Notes: generated from the sequence alone by a model not told the origin. Shown: positions 1 to 9,290, counted from the stretch's first letter. The stretch: 64,000 bases of DNA from Trichormus sp. M33_DOE_039 (GCA_015296085.1 DVDT01000094.1:62001-126000); one strand, 5' to 3'. Program-made: numbers and translations.

Positions 1-885
1 AAATGGCTGATTGAGGACTTACAACGCGCTCTAGAAGCAGCTGTTGTCCCTGACTGTTCTTTTGAAGGCTGTTCTCACTGCGGCGTATGTGGCACAGATT
101 TTGGCCACAATATCGTTATCGAGCCGCCTGCTATTCCAGAATTTGCTGGTGAGTTTGTCCCTAACATCACTAAAAGCCAACGCCTACGTGTTTGGTTTGG
201 AAAACAAGGTAACATGGCGTTACTGAGTCACTTAGATTTGATGCGCTTGTTGGATCGAGTGGTGCGCCGGGCAAGTTTACCAGTAGCTTATACTAACGGC
301 TTTCATCCCAGTCCCAGAATTGCTGTAGCTAGTGCTTTAGCTTTGGGAGCTACTAGTAGCGGCGAGATTGTCGATTTTGAGTTGACTGAGCTTATAGAAG
401 TGGATGTATTTCATCAAAAATTAGCTCAAGAACTGCCCCCCGATATCCCTGTATATCGTGTGACAGAAGTAGACTTAAAAGCTCCAGCCGCTAATAAGTT
501 ACTAGAAAAAGCAGAGTATTTAATTACTATCTCCGCCCCCAGCGAAGTCACGCCTGCACAATGGCAAGAGTGGATAGCAGCAATTCAGAATCAAGAAGAA
601 ATTTTGTGTGAGCAAACTACCAAATCTGGTAAAACTCAGATGATAAATCTGCGCTCACGGTTATTTGAGATAGAACTAATCTCCACTAGCAACAACGAAA
701 CCGAAGCGATCGCCATCGTCCGTTATGTCGGTAGCTGTCGCCAAGATGGCTTCTTGTTGCGTCCTGAACAAATTCTGTCTATGCTGGAAATAGTTGCTGA
801 TGGAAACTCAGCTACCTCCAAAACAGACTTTACAAAATTTCATCTTCTGCACATCCATCGCAACCAGCTAATTTTATCAATCTAA
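1..885 (+). CDS. C-terminal part of a radical-SAM / DUF2344 fusion protein (5' end outside window)
   Basis: The reading frame is open from base 1 and continues without a stop into the segment that starts with an ATG at 214, so that ATG is internal and the true start lies upstream of the window. About 294 residues are visible. Residues 24-31 form a cysteine cluster (CSHCGVCG), as found at the end of the B12-binding radical SAM part of TIGR03960-type proteins. After it comes the DUF2344/TIGR03936 domain (starting near LRVWFGKQGNMALLSHLDL). The family's substrate is not established; a role in RNA or ribosome modification has been guessed because the gene is often next to rng/rne. Here it lies directly upstream of rne in the same orientation. 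The family assignment is from motif recognition. Confidence 0.8.
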   Translation, partial: KWLIEDLQRALEAAVVPDCSFEGCSHCGVCGTDFGHNIVIEPPAIPEFAGEFVPNITKSQRLRVWFGKQGNMALLSHLDLMRLLDRVVRRASLPVAYTNGFHPSPRIAVASALALGATSSGEIVDFELTELIEVDVFHQKLAQELPPDIPVYRVTEVDLKAPAANKLLEKAEYLITISAPSEVTPAQWQEWIAAIQNQEEILCEQTTKSGKTQMINLRSRLFEIELISTSNNETEAIAIVRYVGSCRQDGFLLRPEQILSMLEIVADGNSATSKTDFTKFHLLHIHRNQLILSI

Positions 886-1441
886 TCTCTAGAGGGCATC
901 TGGTTAGCAGTTGCCCTGAATAGCACATCATAGGAATTGATTTTTAGCAAGGTTGCGTTAGAATAATATGAAGAGAAATTTTCTGACGCTGCATTGAACG
1001 AACTGGTTCACAACTACCCTGTTAATCAGGGAGCAACGAGCAAGATATCAGAGTGAAGCTTCTTGGATTTTATCCCAGACAAACTAAGGCAGATTAAAGA
1101 ACACTCTCTCTATAGCTACTTTGTGAACTGGTAATTAACAGCAGACTCCCGTCAACTTCTCTATCTATGCTTTTTAAAACAACTGCTGAATGCCTAATCC
1201 CTAGAGGGTGAAGGTATCGCATCAGAAATCAACCACGGACGGTTGATTTATTTGATTAAACAGTATGCAGCCGTTCTGGAATAATCAGGCGTGTGAACGC
1301 AATTCCTTAGCCAATAGCTCTTTAATTTTGAAGCTCGACTTCACAATTTTTATTACTAACAGCGTCTTTGGAGGCTGGCAGGGGCGAGAGGCATAACAAA
1401 CCTCCAAGTCCGTTGACGCTGCCGATTTTTGAGGAAATTGA
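886..1441 (+). promoter_or_regulatory. Intergenic region with presumed rne promoter and 5' leader
   Basis: 556 bases without a convincing gene between the radical-SAM protein and rne. The part next to rne contains U-rich stretches in the transcript sense (for example around 1347-1355). Bacterial rne leaders, including those studied in cyanobacteria, are long and AU-rich and are cut by RNase E itself, giving autoregulation. By analogy this segment probably holds the rne promoter and an autoregulatory leader. No specific promoter boxes could be fixed by eye. Confidence 0.4.
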
Positions 1442-3520
1442 ATGCCAAAACAAATTATCATCGCGGAGCAGCATCAAATTGCTGCCGTGTTTTCCGAAGA
1501 TCAAATACAAGAGTTAGTTGTAGCCACAGGGCATCATCAAATCGGTGATATCTACTTAGGTGTAGTAGAAAACGTTTTACCTGGCATTGACGCGGCTTTT
1601 GTCAATATCGGCGATCCAGAACGTAATGGTTTTATTCATGTAACGGATTTAGGCCCACTGAGGCTAAAGCGCACAGCAGCAGCAATTACAGAATTATTAG
1701 CACCACAACAAAAAGTGTTGGTGCAGGTAATGAAAGAGCCGACAGGCACAAAAGGCCCAAGGCTCACCGGTAATATCACTCTGCCCGGCCGCTATGTAGT
1801 ATTGATGCCCTATGGCAGAGGTGTCAATTTATCACGGCGAATTAAAAGTGAAAATGAACGTAACCGTTTACGAGCATTAGCAATTTTAATCAAACCCGCA
1901 GGTATGGGTCTACTGGTGCGGACAGAAGCAGAAGGTAAACCCGAAGAAGCAATTATCGAAGATTTGGAAGTGCTGCAAAAGCAGTGGGAAGCGATTCAAC
2001 AAGAAGCCCAATCTACCCGTGCGCCAGCATTACTAAATAGAGATGATGATTTTATCCAGCGTGTGTTGCGGGATATGTACGGTGCAGATGTCAACAGGAT
2101 TGTAGTGGATTCCAGTACTGGACTAAAGCGAGTCAAACAGTATTTGCAAAACTGGAGTGGAGGTCAAACACCGCAAGGATTATTAATTGACCACCATCGC
2201 GATCGCTCCCCAATTTTAGAATATTTCCGTATTAATGCCGCTATCCGCGAAGCCCTCAAACCAAGAGTAGACTTACCTTCTGGTGGTTATATCATTATTG
2301 AGCCAACCGAAGCATTAACTGTTATAGATGTTAACTCTGGTTCATTTACGCGATCGGCAACAGCCAGGGAAACGGTGTTGTGGACAAACTGCGAAGCCGC
2401 CACAGAAATTGCCCGTCAACTACGTTTAAGAAATATTGCAGGGGTTATCGTGGTTGATTTCATTGATATGGAATCACGACGTGACCAATTACAAGTTTTA
2501 GAACACTTTAACAAAGCCCTAAGAGCAGATAAGGCTCGTCCTCAAATTGCTCAACTCACCGAGTTAGGTTTGGTTGAACTAACTCGCAAACGCCAAGGTC
2601 AAAACATTTACGAATTGTTTGGTGAAACTTGCTCCTCTTGTGGTGGTTTAGGCCATACAGTCCGTCTACCAGGGGAAACCGAAAGCCGCTTACCTACCCC
2701 AGTAGAAATACCAGATAGATTTGTATCCTTGCCTCAAAGAGAAACCCAAAGAGAAACACCAAGAGAACCTCGTTTACCCGTTACTCGCCTGACAGATGTA
2801 CGGGACACCTACGATGGATTTGGTGAAGTGTTCGAGAGTGATGCTGATTTGGGATCTCTCAATTTGATGAATCATCCTAGCTATCAAGAACTCAACGACC
2901 ATAATAAACGTCGTACTCGCACTCGTCGAAGTCGAATTGGTATTAATGGTGCGAATGGCAAAGATGAAAATCGCATTACTCACAATCCTCTGGGCTATAT
3001 CAATGAGTCGGATTTAGACCTTGATAACGATGTAGAAATAGGCACAACACCAGAGCTACCGTCACCGAATTTGGGTAAATCCGGTTGGGTGGAAAGAGCA
3101 GAACGCACTAAAGTCAGCAAAGCAGAGCCAATTAAACCTGTGGTAGAACCACCGGAAATTCGGACTGTGGAAATGACACAACCAGAACAGGATATCTTTG
3201 CCTTGATGGGAGTGTCACCTCTAATTAAATTAGAACAGGAGGTAAAAAATCCCAAATCTGTAATCATTAACATTGTTCAGCCGGGACAAATAGCCACATC
3301 ACCACCAGAAGAAATTTCCAGAGCAACAGTTTCTGAAACAACAACTACAGAATTTACTCCACCCAAACTGAAATTAGAACCTAAATCATCTCCTATCACT
3401 ACACCAGAGCCACCAGTAACAGAAATCAGCTCTGAAGATAGTGAAGCAACGGCCAATACTCCCAACCGTCGCCGTCGCCGACGTTCTTCTGCGGTCGAGT
3501 CAGACAGTGACGAAAGTTAA
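1442..3520 (+). CDS. rne: Ribonuclease E (RNase E/G family endoribonuclease)
   Basis: 692-residue endoribonuclease that starts mRNA decay and processes rRNA, tRNA and small RNAs. An S1-type RNA-binding region lies near residues 35-120. The DNase-I-like catalytic site is visible as D296 (in VIDVNSGSFT) and D339 (in VVDFIDME). Their spacing of 43 matches E. coli D303/D346, the Mg2+ ligands. The zinc-link is C397-x-x-C400 (CSSCGG), which joins subunits in the tetramer. After about residue 415 the tail is acidic, Pro/Ser/Thr-rich and disordered, far shorter than in E. coli. It ends in a run of six arginines (RRRRRRSSAVES). In cyanobacteria a conserved Arg-rich element near the RNase E C-terminus is known to recruit PNPase. 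rnhB starts 9 nt downstream, so the two are probably co-transcribed. Confidence 0.97.
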   Translation: MPKQIIIAEQHQIAAVFSEDQIQELVVATGHHQIGDIYLGVVENVLPGIDAAFVNIGDPERNGFIHVTDLGPLRLKRTAAAITELLAPQQKVLVQVMKEPTGTKGPRLTGNITLPGRYVVLMPYGRGVNLSRRIKSENERNRLRALAILIKPAGMGLLVRTEAEGKPEEAIIEDLEVLQKQWEAIQQEAQSTRAPALLNRDDDFIQRVLRDMYGADVNRIVVDSSTGLKRVKQYLQNWSGGQTPQGLLIDHHRDRSPILEYFRINAAIREALKPRVDLPSGGYIIIEPTEALTVIDVNSGSFTRSATARETVLWTNCEAATEIARQLRLRNIAGVIVVDFIDMESRRDQLQVLEHFNKALRADKARPQIAQLTELGLVELTRKRQGQNIYELFGETCSSCGGLGHTVRLPGETESRLPTPVEIPDRFVSLPQRETQRETPREPRLPVTRLTDVRDTYDGFGEVFESDADLGSLNLMNHPSYQELNDHNKRRTRTRRSRIGINGANGKDENRITHNPLGYINESDLDLDNDVEIGTTPELPSPNLGKSGWVERAERTKVSKAEPIKPVVEPPEIRTVEMTQPEQDIFALMGVSPLIKLEQEVKNPKSVIINIVQPGQIATSPPEEISRATVSETTTTEFTPPKLKLEPKSSPITTPEPPVTEISSEDSEATANTPNRRRRRRSSAVESDSDES

Positions 3521-3529
3521 CGTACCTAT

Positions 3530-4258
3530 ATGGTAGAGACGGAGCAAACTGCTAAGGTTTTGAGATCACCTAAGGCGGGGCTTATTCCATCGCTTACGGT
3601 GGACGGAAAACCACTGCCGACACCTCTCAACGAAACTCATTGGCTAGAGTTTTCTTCCACTTTGGCAAATACTCCGGGTGTCATCGCCGGAGTTGATGAA
3701 GTTGGACGGGGCTGTTTGTTTGGCCCTGTAGTCGCAGCCGCCGTGATACTACCAGCTTATGCTTTGCCTGAATTGATAGCATCCGAGATCAAAGATAGTA
3801 AAAAACTATCGAGTGTTCGCAGATGTCAGCTAGCGCAGCAAATTTATACGCTAGCCACAGACTGGAAAATTGGTTATGCGTCAACGGCTGAGATTGACCA
3901 GATAAATATTTTGCAGGCGACACTTTTGGCGATGAAGCGGGCTGTACAAAAGCTAAAAGTACAGCCTCAACTTTGCTTGATAGATGGCAATCAGTTGGTA
4001 AAAGACTTACCCATACTACAACAAACTATCATTAAGGGAGATGAGCGATCGCTCTCTATTGCGGCTGCTAGTATTGTGGCTAAAGTTTGGCGTGACGATT
4101 TAATCATGCGTTTGGCTGCCAAATATCCCATGTATGACTTAGAAAATAACAAAGGTTATGGTAGTAAAAAACATTTACTAGCACTGCAAAAGTATGGTTC
4201 TTGTGCGCTACATCGCAAGTCTTTTCGTCCTTGCCAAAATAAGGGTGTAGGGGTGTAG
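3530..4258 (+). CDS. rnhB: Ribonuclease HII
   Basis: 242-residue RNase HII, which cuts the RNA strand of RNA-DNA hybrids and removes ribonucleotides embedded in DNA. The signature GVDEVGRG carries D56 and E57. DSKKLS, LIDGN (third carboxylate) and KGDERSLSIAAASIVAKVWRD follow in the family order. The N-terminus is about 40 residues longer than E. coli RnhB, and no better internal start is obvious. It lies 9 nt after rne. The last codons (NKGVGV) and the stop are made by an octamer tandem repeat that continues past the gene, so the C-terminal five residues or so have probably been redefined by repeat insertion. Confidence 0.96.
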   Translation: MVETEQTAKVLRSPKAGLIPSLTVDGKPLPTPLNETHWLEFSSTLANTPGVIAGVDEVGRGCLFGPVVAAAVILPAYALPELIASEIKDSKKLSSVRRCQLAQQIYTLATDWKIGYASTAEIDQINILQATLLAMKRAVQKLKVQPQLCLIDGNQLVKDLPILQQTIIKGDERSLSIAAASIVAKVWRDDLIMRLAAKYPMYDLENNKGYGSKKHLLALQKYGSCALHRKSFRPCQNKGVGV

Positions 4259-4287
4259 GGGTGTAAGGGTGTAAGGGCATAGGGGTT
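4242..4287 (+). repeat. Octamer tandem repeat (RGGGTGTA) overlapping the 3' end of rnhB
   Basis: Five consecutive 8-base units (4242-4249, 4250-4257, 4258-4265, 4266-4273, 4274-4281; consensus RGGGTGTA, the last unit RGGGCATA) plus a partial sixth. The first two units lie in the rnhB reading frame and the stop codon sits inside the array. This resembles the short tandemly repeated sequences common in heterocystous cyanobacteria, although those are usually heptamers. Confidence 0.85.
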
Positions 4288-4308
4288 AACAACTCCTATG
4301 CCCTTACA
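4270..4308. terminator. Hairpin between convergent rnhB and DUF1997 gene
   Basis: Perfect 14-bp inverted repeat (4270-4283 with 4295-4308) around an 11-nt loop, followed on the plus strand by an A-rich stretch. It lies exactly between two convergent genes and is made partly from the octamer repeat. It probably ends transcription in at least one direction, although neither side has a long T tract. Confidence 0.6.
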
Positions 4309-4315
4309 CAAAAAA

Positions 4316-4903
4316 TTACTCTAAATTTAGGAATGGTAAATTAGCACCATCATTGTCTAAACTCTGGTTGTGAGTTTGAGAAACTACCCATTGGCGATAG
4401 TCTACTAACAGTTGATGCGTTAATCGCTGCTTTACTGTTAACAAAACACTCTTGAGTAAACCATTACCTGTTGTTTCTAAAATCGGTTTGGGTGTGAAGG
4501 AAAATGGCGGTGGTAAGTCTACTTGCACTTCTAAATCAGCTTGACCTCTCAGACGAGTATCACCACTGAGTTGGTATGGAGACAAATAACCTCTTAAATT
4601 GAGAGAGAAACGCTGATTAATATACTCGAAACCCAAAATTTCACAATCTAGCGATCGCAAATAAATTGTGCCATTGGATTCTGCCCAAACTCTCATGTCT
4701 ACAGTGGGTTGAATACTCAGGGACATAAAGGTCAAGGGACGCATTTTTAAACGAAATACTTCCTCAGAAAGCTGCTGAATGCGCCTTTGATCCACTAAAG
4801 CATTAACTAGACGTTGCGGCTGACGCAAGTAGTGCTGAATAGGAATAGTTTGCTGTTCCACAGCAATTTCTACCGATTGGGAGGCAGTAAACCTGGTAGC
4901 CAT
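4316..4903 (-). CDS. DUF1997 family protein
   Basis: 195 residues with no signal peptide or membrane segment. It resembles the DUF1997 family, found in cyanobacteria and plastids. The recognisable features are the N-terminal block with IQHYLRQPQRLVNAL, a central beta-rich region (FRLKMRPLTFMSLSIQPTVD) and the C-terminal helix (LLKSVLLTVKQRLTHQLLVDYRQW). The biochemical function is unknown. It is convergent with rnhB and has its own upstream region. Confidence 0.75.
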   Translation of the reverse strand: MATRFTASQSVEIAVEQQTIPIQHYLRQPQRLVNALVDQRRIQQLSEEVFRLKMRPLTFMSLSIQPTVDMRVWAESNGTIYLRSLDCEILGFEYINQRFSLNLRGYLSPYQLSGDTRLRGQADLEVQVDLPPPFSFTPKPILETTGNGLLKSVLLTVKQRLTHQLLVDYRQWVVSQTHNQSLDNDGANLPFLNLE

Positions 4904-5223
4904 GAGTTAAAGACAGTAATTGTTTGATAATTTTATTATTAATTAATTTAGGGATTTATTGTTTTTAATTCAGTCAAAGATTATTTAAAAAATTGGATTG
5001 CTCACACAAGAGATATTTGCTTATAGTTAACCTTAGATATTTCAATGCTTTGGTAGTTTATATTTAAATTCTTAAAAATAAAATTATAGCTTAAATACTA
5101 GACCTTTGTGTGCAGAAAGCAGCGACTTTTTTAGCAACTTAAGAATAACAGTAATATTTATCACTCATTATTATCAAAACTACAGATATTGCTCACCCCA
5201 CTTTTTCAATTTGGAAATCCTAG
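4904..5223. other. AT-rich divergent intergenic region
   Basis: 320 bases between a minus-strand and a plus-strand gene, strongly AT-rich, with no coding sequence. It must contain promoters for both flanking genes. No clear sigma-factor boxes or operators could be fixed by eye. Confidence 0.5.
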
Positions 5224-6906
5224 ATGAAGACTCGCTTTCACCTGTTACTGCTACTGCTATGGCTAGTTGTCGGGACTAGTCTACGTTTTGTTCATCTAGA
5301 TTCTTTACCACCCTGGACTGATGAATGCGCCACGATGGTGTTTAGCTTGGGCAATAGTTTTCGCACAGTACCACTTAATCAACTCATTAGTGCAGATATT
5401 TTGTTACAACCACTGCAAGCAACATCTGTAACTAGTATCAGCAAAGTCATTGAAAATTTATTAACAGAAAGTACCCATCCTCCTCTATATTTTATACTTA
5501 CCCATTTGTGGATGAAATTTTTTTCACCTGTTGGGGAATTAGCCTCTGTATTCGTAGTGCGATCGCTTAGTGCTTTATTGGGAGTAGTATCAATTCCTGT
5601 GATGTTCTGCTTTGGCTACTTTACTTTTCGCTCTAAATTAGTGGGTCAGCTAGCTGCAGCGATGATGGCAGTTTCACCTTATACGATCTTTTTGGCTAGA
5701 GAAGCCCGTCATTATAGTTTGGTGATTTTGTTGGTGATTGTTTCTTTATGTTGTCTAGTAACAGCAATTCAAAAACTTCATCGTCAGCAATCTTTACCTA
5801 TATGGCTAGTATTTACGTGGATAGTCATTAATTGTCTAGGGGTAGCAACTCATTATTTTTTCATGTTGACCCTTTGTGCGGAAGGTTTGGTATTAGTAGG
5901 GCAAATTTGGCTGCTTAAAAAGCAGCACATAAGTTGGTGGCGGATGGGAATAGTTGTTATAGGCACTTTCATCGGATGTCTCGTTTGGATACCTAATCTA
6001 CAAAATATTCCTGGGAGTGATTTAACAAGTTGGGTAGCGGCTAGTAGCCCGCATACTAGATGGTTAGAACCGTTGGCGCGATTGCTACTTTGGCTGATGA
6101 GTATGCTGTTGCTGTTACCTTCTGCACTGACAACTTTACCCTTAAAAATGGTGATTATTTCCGGTGTGCTGACTCTGGTGTTTTTGATATGGAGTCTGCC
6201 ACAGGTAATTGGTGGATTAAAAAGTTACCAACAAGATGCTGATACCAATCTGACTCTGCATATTTTAATTGGGTATGTCCTAGCAGCGATCGCTTTAACT
6301 TTATTATTGACCTACACTTTAGGAAAGGATCTAACCCTGGCTGCCCGTTTTCAGTTTTATTACGCACCAACGATAATTTTGCTTTTAGGTGTTGCCTTCG
6401 CAGGCTGCTGGCATCAAGTCCCGAAATCACAGTTTTTCAGACATGGTAAAGTTGCAGTCAGCATCATGTTATTGATGGCAACATTGGGAGGTATGATAGT
6501 TGCTGAGAATTTGGGTTACTTGCAAAATCAACGTCCTGATGTTCTCTCTTCGATTATTCACAAAGCCTCTAGAAATAATGTCCTAATTGCCACAACGCAT
6601 ATCCATCATGGTCAAACAGGCAGAATGATGGGGTTAGCTTGGGAATTGCAAACTCAGACTGTGAAAAATTTACAGTTTTTCTTAGTTGCTCAAGATCCAA
6701 ATACTCCCACTTATACTCAAGGCCAGCAAACCTTGGCAAAACAATTAACTCAACTTCCTCGACCTCTAGATTTATGGTTAGTTGAATATCGCGCCCCAGT
6801 TGATTTGGTATCCCAAAACTGCACGCTAGATAGACAATATGGCAACTTTGCTGGTGAATATAGTTACAAACTCTATCGCTGTGTGACCCCACCAACTTCT
6901 AGTTAA
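5224..6906 (+). CDS. Polytopic membrane glycosyltransferase (GT39/ArnT-like)
   Basis: 560 residues with about 11-13 hydrophobic segments. The first runs from residue 6 to 22. Just after it comes the acidic motif PPWTDECA, equivalent to the D-E motif in the first external loop of PMT/ArnT enzymes. Later segments include AREARHYSLVIL, which recurs in the family. Such enzymes transfer a sugar from a polyprenyl-phosphate carrier on the outer face of the cytoplasmic membrane. The donor and acceptor here cannot be told. pheA follows after 62 nt but is functionally unrelated. Confidence 0.75.
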   Translation: MKTRFHLLLLLLWLVVGTSLRFVHLDSLPPWTDECATMVFSLGNSFRTVPLNQLISADILLQPLQATSVTSISKVIENLLTESTHPPLYFILTHLWMKFFSPVGELASVFVVRSLSALLGVVSIPVMFCFGYFTFRSKLVGQLAAAMMAVSPYTIFLAREARHYSLVILLVIVSLCCLVTAIQKLHRQQSLPIWLVFTWIVINCLGVATHYFFMLTLCAEGLVLVGQIWLLKKQHISWWRMGIVVIGTFIGCLVWIPNLQNIPGSDLTSWVAASSPHTRWLEPLARLLLWLMSMLLLLPSALTTLPLKMVIISGVLTLVFLIWSLPQVIGGLKSYQQDADTNLTLHILIGYVLAAIALTLLLTYTLGKDLTLAARFQFYYAPTIILLLGVAFAGCWHQVPKSQFFRHGKVAVSIMLLMATLGGMIVAENLGYLQNQRPDVLSSIIHKASRNNVLIATTHIHHGQTGRMMGLAWELQTQTVKNLQFFLVAQDPNTPTYTQGQQTLAKQLTQLPRPLDLWLVEYRAPVDLVSQNCTLDRQYGNFAGEYSYKLYRCVTPPTSS

Positions 6907-6968
6907 AAATAGACTGATTTTGCCTATGATACAGTCTATAAACTAAAAATAACCGAGGAAGCAACAAG

Positions 6969-7847
6969 GTGACTATCTCAATTGCTCATTTAGGGCCACC
7001 TGGAACGTACGCAGAACAAGCGACTATTTTTTATGTTAAATGGCTGACACAAAATATAGGTATTGAAGCTATCTTATGTCCCTATTCTAGTATTGCTCAA
7101 TCACTAAAAGCCGTTGCCCAAGGACAAACACAGTTAGCAGTTGTACCTGTAGAAAATTCGATTGAAGGCAGTGTTACAATGACAATGGATACGTTATGGC
7201 AGTTAGACACTTTGCGGATTCAATCCGCCTTAGTCATGCCTATTGCCCATGCGTTAATTTCCTGCGCTTCTAGTTTAAATAACATTCAAACTGTTTATTC
7301 TCATCCCCAAGCATTAGCACAATGTCAAAATTGGTTGGGAGAGTTTCTCCCCAATGTGAGTTTGATTGCTGCTAATTCTACTACTGAAGCCTTACAGGCC
7401 TTAGAGGAAAATGTCACCGCCGCTGCGATCGCTTCCACTAGAGCCGCACAAATTTACAATCTGCCAATATTAGCTCATCAGATTAATGATTATCCAGAAA
7501 ACTGTACACGTTTTTGGGTAATCAGCCAGGGGGAAACAGAAATTACGCAGCAGCTACGTTTACATACTCCCACTCACACTTCAGTCGCTTTTAGTGTTCC
7601 TGCTAATATACCGGGAGCATTGGTAAAAACCCTACTGGTATTTGCTGAACTAGGAATTAACCTCAGTCGCATCGAATCTCGTCCGACAAAGCGATCGTTG
7701 GGAGAGTATTTATTTTTTATTGATTTGGAAGCTGCTGTCAGCACGCCACAAATGCAATCTGCTTTAGCTGAACTAACTACTTATACAGAAGTTCTGAAAA
7801 TCTTTGGTAGTTACAATGTTATGCCAATCACTATACAAGAGTCTTGA
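6969..7847 (+). CDS. pheA: Prephenate dehydratase
   Basis: 292-residue enzyme converting prephenate to phenylpyruvate in phenylalanine synthesis. The catalytic domain begins HLGPPGTYAEQA and carries NSIEGSV, SHPQALAQC and the TRF motif (NCTRFWVI) that is typical of the active site. A C-terminal ACT domain (about 200-285) with the ESRP motif (INLSRIESRPTKR) binds phenylalanine for feedback inhibition. It is monofunctional, with no chorismate mutase domain. The start is GTG, with a GAGGAA ribosome binding site a few bases upstream. Confidence 0.95.
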   Translation: MTISIAHLGPPGTYAEQATIFYVKWLTQNIGIEAILCPYSSIAQSLKAVAQGQTQLAVVPVENSIEGSVTMTMDTLWQLDTLRIQSALVMPIAHALISCASSLNNIQTVYSHPQALAQCQNWLGEFLPNVSLIAANSTTEALQALEENVTAAAIASTRAAQIYNLPILAHQINDYPENCTRFWVISQGETEITQQLRLHTPTHTSVAFSVPANIPGALVKTLLVFAELGINLSRIESRPTKRSLGEYLFFIDLEAAVSTPQMQSALAELTTYTEVLKIFGSYNVMPITIQES

Positions 7848-7862
7848 CTATGAGATGATGGC

Positions 7863-8513
7863 TTATGACTTTTGGTTAAAGGTATCTTTCAGGACAGAAC
7901 GAGCTGCTAAATGATTACGAGTCGTCGTCAATATTTCTGCTTCTCGTTCTAAACGAGCCGCAGTATCTTGCATTTCTAGTAAGGACTGTTGCTCTGTAGC
8001 AACACCATAAAGATTACTTGCTACCCAATAAGATAACTCTGTGGGTAAATCAGGTAACTCTTCTGGAAGTTCGATGTTTTGTTCTGTTAATTTAGCTGAT
8101 AGCCGTACTACATCACGGAGTAGTTGTTCCACTTCTGCGGCTAAAGGTCGTAAATCTTTACTGGGTGGCTGATCTTCGATCCATTCCACCAAGCCAACAC
8201 GGTAAGGCTTTTCTCGCACATACTCTAAAACACGAAATCTTTGCTGTCCCAGGGTGAGCATTTTCATACGATCATCTGGTAGACGCTGGTAGTGAATAAT
8301 TTCTGCACAGCAACCAACGTTAGCGATTTGACCTGTGGCCGGGTCAACCATTAGTACTCCAAACCTGCGATCGCTTGACAAAATCGTGTTCATCATGATT
8401 CTGTAGCGAAACTCAAAAATATGCAGGGGTAATGGTCGAGTGGGAAACAGAACTACTTCGGGTAACGGGAACAGAGGTAGTTCACGAACTGCAATTCTAG
8501 AAGAAGATGTCAT
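7863..8513 (-). CDS. LON N-terminal (PUA-like) domain protein
   Basis: 216 residues beginning with a typical Lon substrate-binding domain (ELPLFPLPEVVLFPTRPLPLHIFEFRY). It has no AAA+ module and no Ser-Lys protease module, so it is not Lon itself. The C-terminal third is helical and charged (AARLEREAEILTTTRNHLAAR). Stand-alone LON-domain proteins are common in cyanobacteria and their role is unknown; adaptor-like substrate binding is an inference. It is convergent with pheA, with only 15 nt between stop codons. Confidence 0.88.
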   Translation of the reverse strand: MTSSSRIAVRELPLFPLPEVVLFPTRPLPLHIFEFRYRIMMNTILSSDRRFGVLMVDPATGQIANVGCCAEIIHYQRLPDDRMKMLTLGQQRFRVLEYVREKPYRVGLVEWIEDQPPSKDLRPLAAEVEQLLRDVVRLSAKLTEQNIELPEELPDLPTELSYWVASNLYGVATEQQSLLEMQDTAARLEREAEILTTTRNHLAARSVLKDTFNQKS

Positions 8514-8691
8514 TGTTACCTGAGTATAAATTTAATTCTAAAAATTTATTATTCTCTGCTTTCCCCGTGATCCTAATTTTAGTTTTTAGATGAAACGTTT
8601 TAATGTATGGGCTATTTCAGAGCTTGGAAACAAGGCTAATTGTTCCAATTTGTGTAATGTGTCTACATTCTATCATCTGTTTTATAGCTAA

Positions 8692-8723
8692 TAAAAAGCC
8701 CTGAGATAAATTTCTTCAGGGCT
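8692..8723 (-). terminator. Rho-independent terminator downstream of rpsJ
   Basis: On the minus strand an 8-bp stem AGCCCTGA/TCAGGGCT (8716-8723 with 8697-8704) is followed directly by TTTTTA. It lies about 80 nt after the rpsJ stop and is the probable end of the str operon transcript. Confidence 0.8.
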
Positions 8724-8805
8724 GAGTAAATATTCGTACACTAATCAATAATTAATAGCCAAGGAGTTGCCCACAGTGAACTGTGGACTATTGACACTGA
8801 ATTAA

Positions 8806-9123
8806 TTATAGTTTTACTTCAATGTCTACACCTGATGGCAAATCTAGTTTCATCAGAGCGTCGATTGTTTTGGAAGAGGGTTGGTAAATGTCGATAATCC
8901 GGCGATGGGTACGTGTTTCAAAGTGTTCCCGCGAATCCTTGTCCACGTGAGGCGATCGCAGTACGCAGTAAATTTTGCGTTTTGTGGGTAAGGGGATAGG
9001 GCCTATAGCTGTAGCGTTAGTCCGATTAGCTGTGTCTACAATCTTCTCGCAAGATGTATCTAATAATCGGCGATCAAAAGCCTTTAAGCGAATTCTAATC
9101 TTTTGCTGTTGTAGAGTTGCCAT
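8806..9123 (-). CDS. rpsJ: 30S ribosomal protein S10
   Basis: 105-residue S10, a component of the 30S head that also acts with NusB in antitermination. The N-terminus ([24 protein letters not shown]) and the segment [35 protein letters not shown] are conserved along the whole length. It is the last gene of the str cluster, as in other cyanobacteria where rpsJ has moved from the S10 operon to follow tuf. The tuf-rpsJ spacer of 187 nt contains a strong hairpin and a short repeat, so rpsJ may depend on readthrough or have its own promoter. Confidence 0.98.
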   Translation of the reverse strand: MATLQQQKIRIRLKAFDRRLLDTSCEKIVDTANRTNATAIGPIPLPTKRKIYCVLRSPHVDKDSREHFETRTHRRIIDIYQPSSKTIDALMKLDLPSGVDIEVKL

Positions 9124-9152
9124 CTTTAATTTTCCAGGTTCTGATTAAGTGA

Positions 9153-9173
9153 GGGACTGGGGATTGGGGACTG
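9153..9173. repeat. Heptamer short tandem repeat (GGGAYTG)x3
   Basis: Three consecutive heptamers (GGGACTG, GGGATTG, GGGACTG) in the tuf-rpsJ spacer. The same family recurs near 30977, 40098 (reverse complement) and 62068, as expected for heterocystous-cyanobacterial STRRs. Confidence 0.8.
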
Positions 9174-9255
9174 GGTAGTAGATAATCAAAAATATTAATT
9201 ACCAATGTTTAATCCCCAATATGCAATATCTAATTCCTTTATCAAGGTTCAGATA

Positions 9256-9290
9256 AAAGAGCAGAGAGGATTTCACCATCTCTGCTCTTT
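9256..9290 (-). terminator. Strong hairpin after tuf (terminator or attenuator before rpsJ)
   Basis: Perfect 12-bp stem (AAAGAGCAGAGA at 9256-9267 with TCTCTGCTCTTT at 9279-9290) and an 11-nt loop, 20 nt past the tuf stop. On the minus strand the distal arm ends in TTTTAT, as in intrinsic terminators. It probably sets a lower level of rpsJ relative to tuf. Confidence 0.75.
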
